Of a stretch of 64,000 nucleotides of DNA, positions 8,592-16,443 are shown piece after piece (the stretch's first letter is position 1; every line of letters begins with the position of its first letter). The translations under genes were made by a program, and so were the position numbers. The notes beneath the pieces were generated by a model. That model made no database searches. It was not told where the DNA came from and worked only from the letters and a program-made list of their open reading frames with translations. This DNA comes from CAZYQW01 sp964649825 (GTDB lineage Bacteria > Planctomycetota > B15-G4 > JADJEK01), in the NCBI GenBank assembly GCA_964649825.1, contig CAZYQW010000137.1, forward strand, positions 1 through 64,000, read 5' to 3'.

Positions 8592-8936
8592 CGGTTGGCC
8601 GCGACGTTCCCGTCGGAACGGATTACAAGGCCCTCGCGTCTCCCCGGCGAACGCGAGGGTCGATCTGCGTCGCGGTGCGGCCCGATCCACCGAAGGCTCC
8701 GGAGCGAGCCTTGACGCGTTCCACGCGGTCGTGTCTCGTGCGCTCATGTCGAGTTTGCGAACTGGTCACGGAGCGCCTGCGCACTCTCCGCGCGAGTCCG
8801 GTGGGAAGGCCCGCGGGGGCGTCTTCCTCCGAACCGGCCGCACGCTCGAATGGCTCGCACCCGGCCGGCGGGCGGCGCCCCTTGGTGGAGGGTGCGGTGA
8901 GACGGCGGAGCTCCTGGCGCTCGTGGAGGCACCGAG
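8592..8936. other. Intergenic region upstream of the AlbA_2/ParA pair
   Basis: This 345-bp stretch has no supportable gene. It contains a terminator-like hairpin at 8631-8659 and ends with a GTGGAGG ribosome site before the ATG at 8937. The promoter of the AlbA_2/ParA pair should lie here, but no strong consensus is visible. Confidence 0.4.
8631..8659 (+). terminator. Hairpin downstream of the 6738-8591 gene
   Basis: CCCTCGCG (8631-8638) pairs perfectly with CGCGAGGG (8652-8659) across a 13-base loop. It lies 40 bases after the stop codon. There is no following T-run, so intrinsic termination is only suggested. Confidence 0.4.
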
Positions 8937-10145
8937 ATGACGACCTACGGCGCGGCGGAGCTCGAGGCGATGATGAAGGACCTCGAGTCCGACCGGGTCG
9001 AGCGAAAGGAATCGCTCCAGGGTGATGCTCGGACCAAGGTCCGGGAAGCGGTCTGCGCCTTCGCGAACGATCTGCCGGATCATCGACGCCCGGGAGTGGT
9101 CTTCGTCGGCGTCCGCGACGACGGGTCTCCGTCGGGACTTCCGATCACCGACGAGCTGCTTCGTGCACTGGCCGACGTCAAGACCGACGGGAACATCGTC
9201 CCGCCGCCGACGCTCACGGTCGCGAAGCATGTCCTGCTCGGCGCGGAGGTCGCGGTGCTGACCGTTCGTCCGGCGGACTCGCCTCCCGTGAGGTTCAAGG
9301 GCCGGGTGTGGGTGCGCATCGGGCCCCGTCGTGCCATCGCTACGGCATACGACGAGAGCATCCTGAACGAACGCCGTCGCCACCGCGACCGTCCGTTCGA
9401 CGCGCAGCCGGTTCCCTCGGCCACGCTGGAAGACCTCGACCGAGACGTGTTCGAGAACGAGTACCTTCCGTCCGCCGTCGCGCGAGACGTCCTCGACGCG
9501 AACGACCGGACCTTGGAGCAGCGTCTTGCGGCCACGAAGATGGTCGTCGCCTCGGACGAGCCCACGCCCACCGTGCTCGGGGTGCTGGTACTCTCGCCAC
9601 GAACCCGCGATTTCCTGCCCGGGGCCTACGTTCAGTTCCTCCGCATCCAGGGCACGAATCTCGACGACCCGATCACCGACGAGGGCCTGATCGACGGGTT
9701 GCTCAGCGACGTGCTGCGGCGCATCGACGAGAAGCTGGAGGCGCACATCATGACGGCGGTCGACTTCACTTCGGCATCCCGCGAGCAACGCCACCGCACC
9801 TATCCCAAGGGCGCGCTTCAACAGCTCGTGCGCAACGCAGTCCTGCACCGCACGTACGAGGCGACGAACGCCCCGGTCCGGGTCACCTGGTACGACGACC
9901 GCATCGAGATCTCGAGCCCCGGTGGTCCCTTCGGCACGGTCCGGGCCGAGAACTTCGGCGCACCCGGCGTGGCCGACTATCGCAATCCAAACCTGGCCGA
10001 GGCGATGCGGGTGCTCGGGTTCGTCCAGCGCTACGGCGTGGGCATCGCCACGGCTCGCGGGCTGCTCGAGGAGAACGGCAATCCTCCGCCGGAGTTCGAC
10101 GTGCAATCGACCTTGATCGGGGTCACGGTGAGGGCGGCGCAATGA
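8937..10145 (+). CDS. AlbA_2 (Schlafen-type) DNA-binding / HATPase_c_4 protein
   Basis: The product has 402 residues. The N-terminal part (about 14-130) matches the AlbA_2 or Schlafen-like putative DNA-binding domain: E-x-K-E near the start (RVERKESL), VCAFANDLP, GVVFVGVRDDGS and the later RVWVRIGPRR. The C-terminal half resembles the GHKL-type HATPase_c_4 domain of RecG-like regulators, with QLVRNAVLHRTYE (the N-box-like helix), RIEISSPGGP and NPNLAEAMRVLGFVQRYGVGI. Such proteins are often annotated 'RecG-like' but are transcription regulators or elements of defence and mobile modules. A GTGGAGG site precedes ATG 8937. The stop overlaps the ATG of the ParA gene by four bases (ATGA), which indicates translational coupling. 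Confidence 0.85.
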   Translation: MTTYGAAELEAMMKDLESDRVERKESLQGDARTKVREAVCAFANDLPDHRRPGVVFVGVRDDGSPSGLPITDELLRALADVKTDGNIVPPPTLTVAKHVLLGAEVAVLTVRPADSPPVRFKGRVWVRIGPRRAIATAYDESILNERRRHRDRPFDAQPVPSATLEDLDRDVFENEYLPSAVARDVLDANDRTLEQRLAATKMVVASDEPTPTVLGVLVLSPRTRDFLPGAYVQFLRIQGTNLDDPITDEGLIDGLLSDVLRRIDEKLEAHIMTAVDFTSASREQRHRTYPKGALQQLVRNAVLHRTYEATNAPVRVTWYDDRIEISSPGGPFGTVRAENFGAPGVADYRNPNLAEAMRVLGFVQRYGVGIATARGLLEENGNPPPEFDVQSTLIGVTVRAAQ

Positions 10146-11131
10146 AGACGATCGCCTTCTTCAACAACAAGGGCGGCGTGGGCAAGACGTCGCTCGTCTA
10201 CCACCTGGCCTGGATGTACTCCGACCTGGGTCTCGACGTCGTGGCGGCCGACCTCGATCCGCAAGCGAACCTGACGAGCATGTTTCTCGACGATGAGCGT
10301 CTCGAAGCGCTCTGGTCCGAGACCGGCATCCGGCAGACCGTGCACGGCGCGCTGCGACCGCTTCTCGAAGGCACCGGCGACGTCTCCGCACCGCACGTCG
10401 AGGAGCTGGCGGCGAGCCTCGGTCTGGTCGTGGGAGATCTCGCGCTCTCGGCGGCGGAGGACGAGCTCTCCAGACAGTGGCCTGAATGCCTCGACCGCGA
10501 CCCCCGGGCGTTCCGCGTGCTCTCGGCGCTGTGGCGCATCCTGCGCAAGGCCGCCGATGCGGCCGGGGCCGGCCTGGTGCTGGTGGACGTGGGGCCCAAC
10601 TTGGGCGCGTTCAACCGCGCAGCCCTCGTCACGGCGGATTACGTCGTCGTTCCGCTGGCCCCCGATCTCTACTCGCTCCAGGGCCTGCGCAACCTGGGCC
10701 CCACCCTGCGTCGCTGGCAGAGGGAATGGGCCGAACGACGCGATCGGAACCCGGTGCAGGATCTCGAGCTGCCGGAAGGAGCCATGCGGCCGATCGGCTA
10801 CATCGTCATGCAGCATGCCGTTCGCCTCGACCGGCCCGTCAAGGCTTATGCGCGTTGGATGGAGCGGATCCCGCGTGTGTACGCCGAGGCCGTTCTCGAC
10901 GAGCGTGCGCAGCCTGGCGTCACCATCGAGCGGGATCCCAACGGCCTCGCCACGCTGAAGCACTACCGCAGCCTCATGCCGCTCGCCCAGGAGGCGCGCA
11001 AGCCGATGTTCCATCTCAAGCCCGCCGACGGCGCCATCGGTGGTCACGCCAAGGCGGTGCAGGAGTGCTACGGCGACTTTCGCGCGCTCGCGCGCACCAT
11101 CGCCGAACGGAGCGGGGTCGCGCTGCCCTGA
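10142..11131 (+). CDS. ParA-family (SIMIBI) ATPase
   Basis: This 329-residue protein starts MKTIAFFNNKGGVGKTS, the deviant Walker A motif of ParA/MinD ATPases (K10 to T16). AADLDPQANLT follows as the switch I region and LVLVDVGPNLGAFNRAAL as the Walker B-like region. The ATG lies inside the stop of the upstream AlbA_2/HATPase gene (ATGA overlap), so the two are co-translated and probably act together. No ParB or parS-like repeat is visible, which argues against a simple partition locus. ParA-like ATPases paired with a regulator occur in mobile elements, in positioning systems and next to defence genes. Which applies here cannot be decided from sequence. Confidence 0.9.
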   Translation: MKTIAFFNNKGGVGKTSLVYHLAWMYSDLGLDVVAADLDPQANLTSMFLDDERLEALWSETGIRQTVHGALRPLLEGTGDVSAPHVEELAASLGLVVGDLALSAAEDELSRQWPECLDRDPRAFRVLSALWRILRKAADAAGAGLVLVDVGPNLGAFNRAALVTADYVVVPLAPDLYSLQGLRNLGPTLRRWQREWAERRDRNPVQDLELPEGAMRPIGYIVMQHAVRLDRPVKAYARWMERIPRVYAEAVLDERAQPGVTIERDPNGLATLKHYRSLMPLAQEARKPMFHLKPADGAIGGHAKAVQECYGDFRALARTIAERSGVALP

Positions 11132-11453
11132 GCAGAGGAAGAGCCCGACCGAAGTCGCTCTGCCCGCCGACGCCATCGACCGGGCCGCGGCGCGGGAGAG
11201 GTCGATTCGGTGCGGGCGCCCGAGCCGACCGCAACCGTGGGTGGACCGGCGGTTGGACTCGGCGGACCCTCGTTCGTCCAAGCTGATCTCATCCAAACCG
11301 AAGACGAGACCGTCGCGTCCGCCTCGGCTGCGGGCGCGTCGCCATTGACGGCGCTGCAGGCGCGGGAGTATTCCTCGAGCGACACGGAAACGAACGGTGC
11401 GGCCGCTGCGGCTGCACGTTCATGGCGTCTGCATTCGGCAAGAAGGAGGATCC
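11132..11453. other. Intergenic region
   Basis: This 322-bp gap between ParA and the HEAT-like gene shows no gene that I can support. It ends with an AGGAGGA ribosome site at 11444-11450 for the ATG at 11454. Confidence 0.4.
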
Positions 11454-12143
11454 ATGTTGTTCATCCCGTTGTTCATCCCGTTGTTCTTGGTGGCCGCGCT
11501 GGCGTCGGCGCCGCAGGGCGCGGGCGACGAGGGTCTGCGCGCCCGCGTCCTCGAGCTGGTGGAACCGAGCCGCGCGCACGGCATCGACTACGGCCCCGCC
11601 CGCGCGCTCGGCGTCGCCGCGATTCCGATCCTCGACCAGATGCTCGAGGACGAGACGCGAAAGTCGAGCTGGAGCAACATCGTCACGGTGGTCGCGATGA
11701 TCGGCGATTCCAAGTCGCACGACGTGCTCCACCGGTTCATTCAGGCCCGCTTCACCGGCGAGGTCGATCTGCCGACCTTCCAGGCGCTCATCGCGGCGCA
11801 GGGAATGCTGGGCCACATCGCCGCGTTCGGCTCGGACGACCTCCGCACCGAGCTCGAGAAGGGCGTCGATCCCGCGTACTGGAGCACTCGGCTGAAGTGG
11901 CGCTACCATCACTACGAGGGCGAACGCCTCCACGTGCTCTGGAGCAAGCTCACGATCAACGCGCTGGCGTACACGGGAACCGCGCGAGCCGGCGCGGTGC
12001 TCGCCGCGCTCGAGAAGGCACCCTTCTCGCCGACCCAGGTCTCGAACGTCGTCGAAGGGATCGCGCGCCACGCGGAGATCCAGCCGGTCGGGCTCGTCGC
12101 GTACGAACTTCGCCGCGACGAACTTCGCAAGTCGGCCCATTGA
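11454..12143 (+). CDS. Secreted HEAT-like helical protein
   Basis: ATG 11454 follows AAGGAGGATCC, an excellent ribosome site, and fits better than an ATG 57 bases upstream. The 229-residue product begins with a hydrophobic signal (MLFIPLFIPLFLVAALASA), encoded partly by a perfect 12-bp tandem duplication that gives FIPLFIPLF. The mature part is alpha-helical with HEAT-like units (AAIPILDQMLEDE, IVTVVAMIGDSKSHDVLHRFI, TFQALIAAQGMLGHI). No catalytic residues are apparent. It sits 15 bases upstream of a secreted metalloprotease gene and is likely co-transcribed with it. Function unknown, perhaps a periplasmic protein-interaction scaffold. Confidence 0.75.
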   Translation: MLFIPLFIPLFLVAALASAPQGAGDEGLRARVLELVEPSRAHGIDYGPARALGVAAIPILDQMLEDETRKSSWSNIVTVVAMIGDSKSHDVLHRFIQARFTGEVDLPTFQALIAAQGMLGHIAAFGSDDLRTELEKGVDPAYWSTRLKWRYHHYEGERLHVLWSKLTINALAYTGTARAGAVLAALEKAPFSPTQVSNVVEGIARHAEIQPVGLVAYELRRDELRKSAH

Positions 12144-12158
12144 CGAGGAGGTGAGAAC

Positions 12159-13103
12159 ATGAAGCGAAACAAGTCGATCCTCCTTGCGTCCCTGGTCCTC
12201 TTCGCGACGACGGACGCGACGCTCCGCGCCCAGAACAACCACGTCATGAAGATCACGGTCGCCCGGCACGCGGCGCTCGCGGACGACGGCGGCGCGGCCG
12301 CGAAGTACGCCGCGGGAACCGCGCTGCTGCAGACCAACGACAACGTCTGCAACGACGTCGCTTGCTGCGTGACGCTGACCCAGTCGGGGACGACCGGCGT
12401 GTTCGGCATGGCCGCCGACGGCCTCGACGTCATCACGAGCGAGGCGGAGCTGAACCAGGTCTTCGCGGTGAACGGGTTCCACACGAAGGTCGTCACGTCG
12501 GCGAGCAACTGCTGCGGCGTGGCCGGTGCGATCCTCGGCTGCGCCAAGACGAACGCGCGCAACATCGTCATGGTCGCGACCGCCCCGGCCGACGTCTGGG
12601 CGCACGAGTTCGGACACACGCAGGGCCTCGCCCACAACGACACGTGCGCCCAGCTCATCATGCACGCGACGAACTTGAACACGAACGCGGTGACGCAGGC
12701 GGAGTGCAACGCGTTCCGCATGAACCCGGACGAGACCCTCGCGCCGTGCGCGGCCGAGTGCTACCTGTTCGTCGGCGTCGCTCCGACCAACGCGCCGGTG
12801 GGACCGGGCAACGACTCCCTCTACGTGCTGCCGCTGCTCTCGTTCGAGGTGACGATCGAGACCATCCCTGCCATCCCGATCCCGAACGACCCGGTGTTGC
12901 TCGGTTTCCACGTCTACGCGCAGGTGGCGATGAACAACCCGTTCGACTACCCGACCGACCCGATCAAGATGTCGAATCCGTTGGACATCGTGATCGGCGG
13001 CGCGGCGTCGTCGTACGCGCCCGGCACGGGCATGACGGCGTGGCTCTACTACCCCGCGAAGATCGACGGCGAGATCGCGGTGAAGTTCTCGATCGACAAC
13101 TGA
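12159..13103 (+). CDS. Secreted zinc metalloprotease-like protein (metzincin motif)
   Basis: ATG 12159 is preceded by GAGGAGGTGAG. The 314-residue product has a signal peptide (MKRNKSILLASLVLFATTDA, cleavage near LRAQ). The sequence HEFGHTQGLAH matches the HExxHxxGxxH zinc-binding motif of metzincins. Many cysteines (CNDVACC, NCCGVAG, GCAK, CAAECY) suggest disulfides in an exported protein. The C-terminal 100 residues are beta-rich. It is the second gene after the HEAT-like protein and is followed by an 8-bp tandem repeat and a strong hairpin. The metzincin Met-turn is not certain, although QLIMHATN lies in the right region. Confidence 0.8.
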   Translation: MKRNKSILLASLVLFATTDATLRAQNNHVMKITVARHAALADDGGAAAKYAAGTALLQTNDNVCNDVACCVTLTQSGTTGVFGMAADGLDVITSEAELNQVFAVNGFHTKVVTSASNCCGVAGAILGCAKTNARNIVMVATAPADVWAHEFGHTQGLAHNDTCAQLIMHATNLNTNAVTQAECNAFRMNPDETLAPCAAECYLFVGVAPTNAPVGPGNDSLYVLPLLSFEVTIETIPAIPIPNDPVLLGFHVYAQVAMNNPFDYPTDPIKMSNPLDIVIGGAASSYAPGTGMTAWLYYPAKIDGEIAVKFSIDN

Positions 13104-13114
13104 TCGATCCGAAC

Positions 13115-13146
13115 CGATCGGTCGATCGGTCGATCGGTCGATCGGT
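13115..13146. repeat. Four exact tandem copies of CGATCGGT
   Basis: Four consecutive 8-bp units lie at 13115-13122, 13123-13130, 13131-13138 and 13139-13146, directly before the terminator hairpin. Each unit contains the palindrome CGATCG. It may be simple replication slippage or a protein-binding array. Confidence 0.9.
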
Positions 13147-13183
13147 GGGACACGCGCGCGACGCCGGGTCGCGCGCGTGTCCC
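13147..13183. terminator. Strong bidirectional terminator hairpin
   Basis: GGGACACGCGCGCGAC (13147-13162) pairs perfectly with 13168-13183 across a 5-base loop (GCCGG), giving a 16-bp stem. It lies between two convergent genes (stops at 13103 plus and 13190 minus). There is no T-run on either side, as is common in very GC-rich genomes. Confidence 0.7.
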
Positions 13184-13189
13184 CGTCGA

Positions 13190-14077
13190 TCACTCGACGC
13201 GGCGCGCGAGGAGGACGAGCGGCTTGCCGCGTTGGATCAGGTGCGACTTCTTCTTCGGGAAGATCAGGGTCGCGTCGTCTTCGAGCGTGACGCCCCTCCC
13301 GTCCGCGTACCGGCCGAGCAGCGTGCCGCGGCGGAGCGCCTGGAGGTTCTCGCCGACGCCGTCGGCCCAATGAAAACCATCGCCGGTGCAGACGATGGCG
13401 TCGTAGAGCTCGATCCGCTCCTTCTCGTCGTACGTGATCGCGTCCCCGGCGGTCGATCCGAGCCCGGCGAGGACGTTTCGCATCTCGCGCAGCACGCCGT
13501 CGGGGGTGTTGGCGGGGTCTCCCATCCAACCGGTCTCGTAGCAGATCCCGACGCGGCCGCGCGTCGACATCCACTCGTCGAACGAGACGCCGCCGAAGCG
13601 CAGCGTCGGGTCGGCGAGGACCGTTTCGGCCTCGAGCAGCCGTGAGACCTCGCGGTGCTTCGGCTCGCCGGCGGGCGGGTGGTGCATCAAGAAGCGGCGG
13701 CCTGGTTCGATGGTGCAGTGGAAATCGACGAGAATCTCGGCCGCGCTCGCCTCGAGGGCGGCGACGATCTGCCGCGCGCGATGCTCTTCGTGGAGCGTCG
13801 GAGCGCGCGCGAGCACGTTCGCGTGGAAGCAGCGGTTCAAGTCGACGCCGCCGGCCGACCACCGCTCGTTCTCCTGCGACGCCTTCGGGTTCGCGTGGAC
13901 GAGCAGCAGCGTCCCCGCGATGACCTCGACGTCGCCGCGCTCCACGCGACGCACGAGCTCGAGCCCGGCGTCGATGGGCGAACGTTCGTTCCCGTGCACC
14001 CCGAACGAGAGACAGACCGTCCTTCCGGGACGATCGCTCGCGATCCTCCAGATCCCGTCCTCGATCGCGAGGGGCAT
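13190..14077 (-). CDS. Succinylglutamate desuccinylase / aspartoacylase-family zinc hydrolase
   Basis: The 295-residue product has the M14-type zinc signature of the AstE/AspA family: FGVHGNERSPIDAG supplies His and Glu ligands, and EILVDFHCTIEPGRRF supplies the second His. NPKAS and VDLNRCF follow as substrate-binding elements and CYETGW as the C-terminal glutamate region. Family members cleave N-acyl amino acids or deacylate peptides; the exact substrate cannot be read from sequence. ATG 14077 overlaps the upstream DUF72 stop by one base (TGATG), so the two are translationally coupled. The gene ends seven bases before the shared terminator hairpin. Confidence 0.85.
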   Translation of the reverse strand: MPLAIEDGIWRIASDRPGRTVCLSFGVHGNERSPIDAGLELVRRVERGDVEVIAGTLLLVHANPKASQENERWSAGGVDLNRCFHANVLARAPTLHEEHRARQIVAALEASAAEILVDFHCTIEPGRRFLMHHPPAGEPKHREVSRLLEAETVLADPTLRFGGVSFDEWMSTRGRVGICYETGWMGDPANTPDGVLREMRNVLAGLGSTAGDAITYDEKERIELYDAIVCTGDGFHWADGVGENLQALRRGTLLGRYADGRGVTLEDDATLIFPKKKSHLIQRGKPLVLLARRVE

Positions 14078-14859
14078 CAGCCGGTCTTGCGCTCCTCGAG
14101 CGGACGCCGCCGCCCCGCCGACGCCGCCTGCTTGCGGGGGGGACGCTCGGTGAACCAGGTCGCGAACTTCGCGGCCAGCGCCGGCGTCGCGCCGTCCTCC
14201 TCGTGCTTGAAGAAGACGTAGCCTCGCTTCCAACCCTTCTCCGCGATCCGCGCCGCGCAGGTCCGGAGCTCCTCCTCGGTGTACGTCGGCTTGCGCAGGC
14301 GCACGTAGCCCCAGTCCGCGGTCGAGACCATCGGCGTGCCGGGATCGTCCTCGTCCTCGGCGTCGCCGTCGGTGATGCAGAACGCGGCGTTCTTCGCCCG
14401 CAGCCTCTCCTCGACGCGGGCGTCGTCGAACCACGACGCGTGGCGGAACTCGAAGGACGCCGGAAGGTCGTCGGGGAGGAGGTCGAGGAACGTCGCGAGT
14501 CGATCGGCGTCGGCCTCGAAGTGCGGCGGGAGCTGGAACAGGATCGCGCCGAGCTGCTCGCCGAGCGAACGGACTTTGTTCAGCAGGTACGCGGTCTCCT
14601 CGACCACGCCGTCGAGCTGCTTGAAGTGAGTGATGCGGCGCGAGGCCTTCAACGTGAAGCGGAAGCTCGCCGGCACCTGCCCCTTCCAATCTTCGAGCAT
14701 GCTGGTGCGCGGCATGCGGTAGAAGGTGTTGTTGATCTCGACCGCCGAGAGCGTCCGCGCGTAGAAGCCGAGCCGCTCCGACGCGGGCAGATCCTCCGGG
14801 TAGAAGGACCCGCTCCACTCCTTGTAGCTGTAGCCGCTGGTGCCGGTGAGGATCTCCAT
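14077..14859 (-). CDS. DUF72 domain protein (YecE-like TIM barrel)
   Basis: The 260-residue product shows the DUF72 pattern: an N-terminal GTSGYSYKEWSGSFYP, then the family's VEINNTFYRMP, then GAILFQLPPHF, SFEFRHASWF and a C-terminal YVFFKHEEDG. DUF72 proteins are TIM-barrel-like with no firmly assigned reaction. I chose ATG 14859 because GTSGYS lies at the conserved distance from it; longer upstream frames are not conserved-looking. The gene is divergent from rtcB, with about 330 bases between, and overlaps the aspartoacylase-like gene downstream by one base. Confidence 0.88.
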   Translation of the reverse strand: MEILTGTSGYSYKEWSGSFYPEDLPASERLGFYARTLSAVEINNTFYRMPRTSMLEDWKGQVPASFRFTLKASRRITHFKQLDGVVEETAYLLNKVRSLGEQLGAILFQLPPHFEADADRLATFLDLLPDDLPASFEFRHASWFDDARVEERLRAKNAAFCITDGDAEDEDDPGTPMVSTADWGYVRLRKPTYTEEELRTCAARIAEKGWKRGYVFFKHEEDGATPALAAKFATWFTERPPRKQAASAGRRRPLEERKTG

Positions 14860-15108
14860 TGCGCCGCTCCGACCCGGTCGAATGAACGCCGGATCATACA
14901 CGGAGTCGGCGGAACCGACTCCGAAACGTGAGCGGAAACGCCCGCGACCGACCCCACTGGGAACCCAAAAAGCCGCGGTCCGCGACGTCACCGGCCGGTG
15001 GAGAAGGAGAAACTCGCGGTCCCGCCACCGGAGAGCGCCTCGACGCGGTCGCAAAGACGCCGTCACGTCGAGCGTCTCGGACGCGCGGGCTCGGCGAGTG
15101 GCTATGAC

Positions 15109-15127
15109 TTGGCACGTCGGCTGCTTT
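15109..15127 (+). promoter_or_regulatory. Candidate sigma-54 promoter of rtcBA
   Basis: TTGGCACGTCGGCTGCTTT matches the sigma-54 consensus TGGCACG-N4-TTGC. GG lies at 15111-15112 and GC at 15123-15124, the required 12-base offset. Predicted transcription start is about 15136, some 55 bases before the rtcB ATG. In E. coli rtcBA is sigma-54 dependent and activated by RtcR, so position and function agree. No rtcR gene is in the window. Confidence 0.75.
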
Positions 15128-15190
15128 CCTTCGGACGGCCCCTCGATCCGTCTCGATCCGTGGGCCGACGATTCGGCCGAAGGTGGAATC

Positions 15191-16417
15191 ATGACCCAGA
15201 GCTACGAACTGATCGACAACGCCGGCGGAAAGCCGATCAAGGCGTGGGTGCGCGGGGTGCCGGTCGACGAGAAGGCGATCCAGCAGCTCAAGAACACGGC
15301 GAGCCTCCCGATCGTCCACGGTTGGGTGGCGGCGATGCCGGACGTTCATTGGGGCCTGGGCGCGACGATCGGATCGGTGGTCCCGACCGTCCGCGCGATC
15401 ATCCCGGCCGCGGTCGGCGTCGACATCGGCTGCGGGATGATGGCGGTGCGGACGACCCTCTCCGCCGAACAGCTCCCCGACGATTTGAAGCCGATCCGCG
15501 ACTCGATCGAGCGCGCGGTCCCGCACGGGCTCTCGCCGCGGCGACGCGGACGCGACAAGGGCTCGTGGCACGACGCCCCGGACGACGTGGCGCGCGCGTG
15601 GAAGCCGCTCGAGCCGCGGTTCTTGGAGATCGCCGAGAAGCACGGACGGATCAAGAACTCCAACACGCTGAAGCATCTCGGCACGCTCGGCAGCGGCAAC
15701 CACTTCATCGAGATCTGCCTCGACGAGGAGCGCCGCGTCTGGTTCGTGCTCCACAGCGGCTCGCGCGGCGTCGGCAACCGCATCGGCACGTACTTCATCG
15801 AGAAAGCGCGGGACGAGCTGACGCGCCTCGACCGGACCCTCCCCGACCGGGACCTCGCGTACTTCGACGAGGGGAGCGAGCTGTTCGACGACTACGTCGA
15901 GGCGGTGTCGTGGGCGCAGGAGTTCGCGATGACGAACCGTCGCCTCATGATGCAGCACGTGGTCGAGGCCGTGGCGCGGACGCCGGGGGTGCGGAAGTTC
16001 CGCGCCGACGCGATGGTCGTCAACTGCCACCACAACTACGTGGTGAAGGAGACGCACTTCGGCGAAGAGGTCTTCGTGACCCGCAAGGGCGCGGTGCGCG
16101 CGGGCGCCGGCGAGCTCGGGATCATCCCCGGCAGCATGGGCGCGCGGTCGTACATCGTCCGCGGTCGCGGCAACCCGGAGAGCTTCGAGAGCTGCAGCCA
16201 CGGCGCGGGGCGATTGATGTCGCGCAACCTCGCGAAGCAGTCGTTCTCGATCGAGGACCATCGGCTGGCGACGGCCGGCGTCGAATGCCGCAAGGACGCG
16301 GCGGTGATCGACGAAACGCCGGCCGCGTACAAGCCGATCGAGGCGGTGATGGCCGCGCAGAAGGACCTCGTCGACGTGGTCCATACGTTGAAGCAGGTGG
16401 TCTGCGTCAAGGGTTGA
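15191..16417 (+). CDS. rtcB: RNA-splicing ligase RtcB
   Basis: RtcB joins 2',3'-cyclic phosphate or 3'-phosphate RNA ends to 5'-OH ends using GTP and Mn2+ in tRNA splicing or RNA repair. The 408-residue product has all hallmark blocks: MPDVHWGLGATIG, VGVDIGCGMMA (metal-binding Cys), GSGNHFIE, LHSGSRGVGN, CHHNYV, GSMGARSYIV and the guanylylated-histidine block CSHGAGRLMSR. Its length is that of the short bacterial RtcB group. ATG 15191 is the natural start for MTQSYELID. It is followed 26 bases later by rtcA and preceded by a sigma-54 promoter candidate, so expression is probably induced by RNA damage. Confidence 0.97.
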   Translation: MTQSYELIDNAGGKPIKAWVRGVPVDEKAIQQLKNTASLPIVHGWVAAMPDVHWGLGATIGSVVPTVRAIIPAAVGVDIGCGMMAVRTTLSAEQLPDDLKPIRDSIERAVPHGLSPRRRGRDKGSWHDAPDDVARAWKPLEPRFLEIAEKHGRIKNSNTLKHLGTLGSGNHFIEICLDEERRVWFVLHSGSRGVGNRIGTYFIEKARDELTRLDRTLPDRDLAYFDEGSELFDDYVEAVSWAQEFAMTNRRLMMQHVVEAVARTPGVRKFRADAMVVNCHHNYVVKETHFGEEVFVTRKGAVRAGAGELGIIPGSMGARSYIVRGRGNPESFESCSHGAGRLMSRNLAKQSFSIEDHRLATAGVECRKDAAVIDETPAAYKPIEAVMAAQKDLVDVVHTLKQVVCVKG

Positions 16418-16443
16418 GCGGGGCTGACGAGCCGGTGAGGAAG

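Noticed and set aside
8937..10145. RecG helicase
   Set aside because: There are no helicase motifs; the match is to AlbA_2 and HATPase_c_4 domains that are often mislabelled RecG-like.
13115..13146. Possible CRISPR array
   Set aside because: Units are contiguous 8-mers with no spacers, and no cas genes are present.
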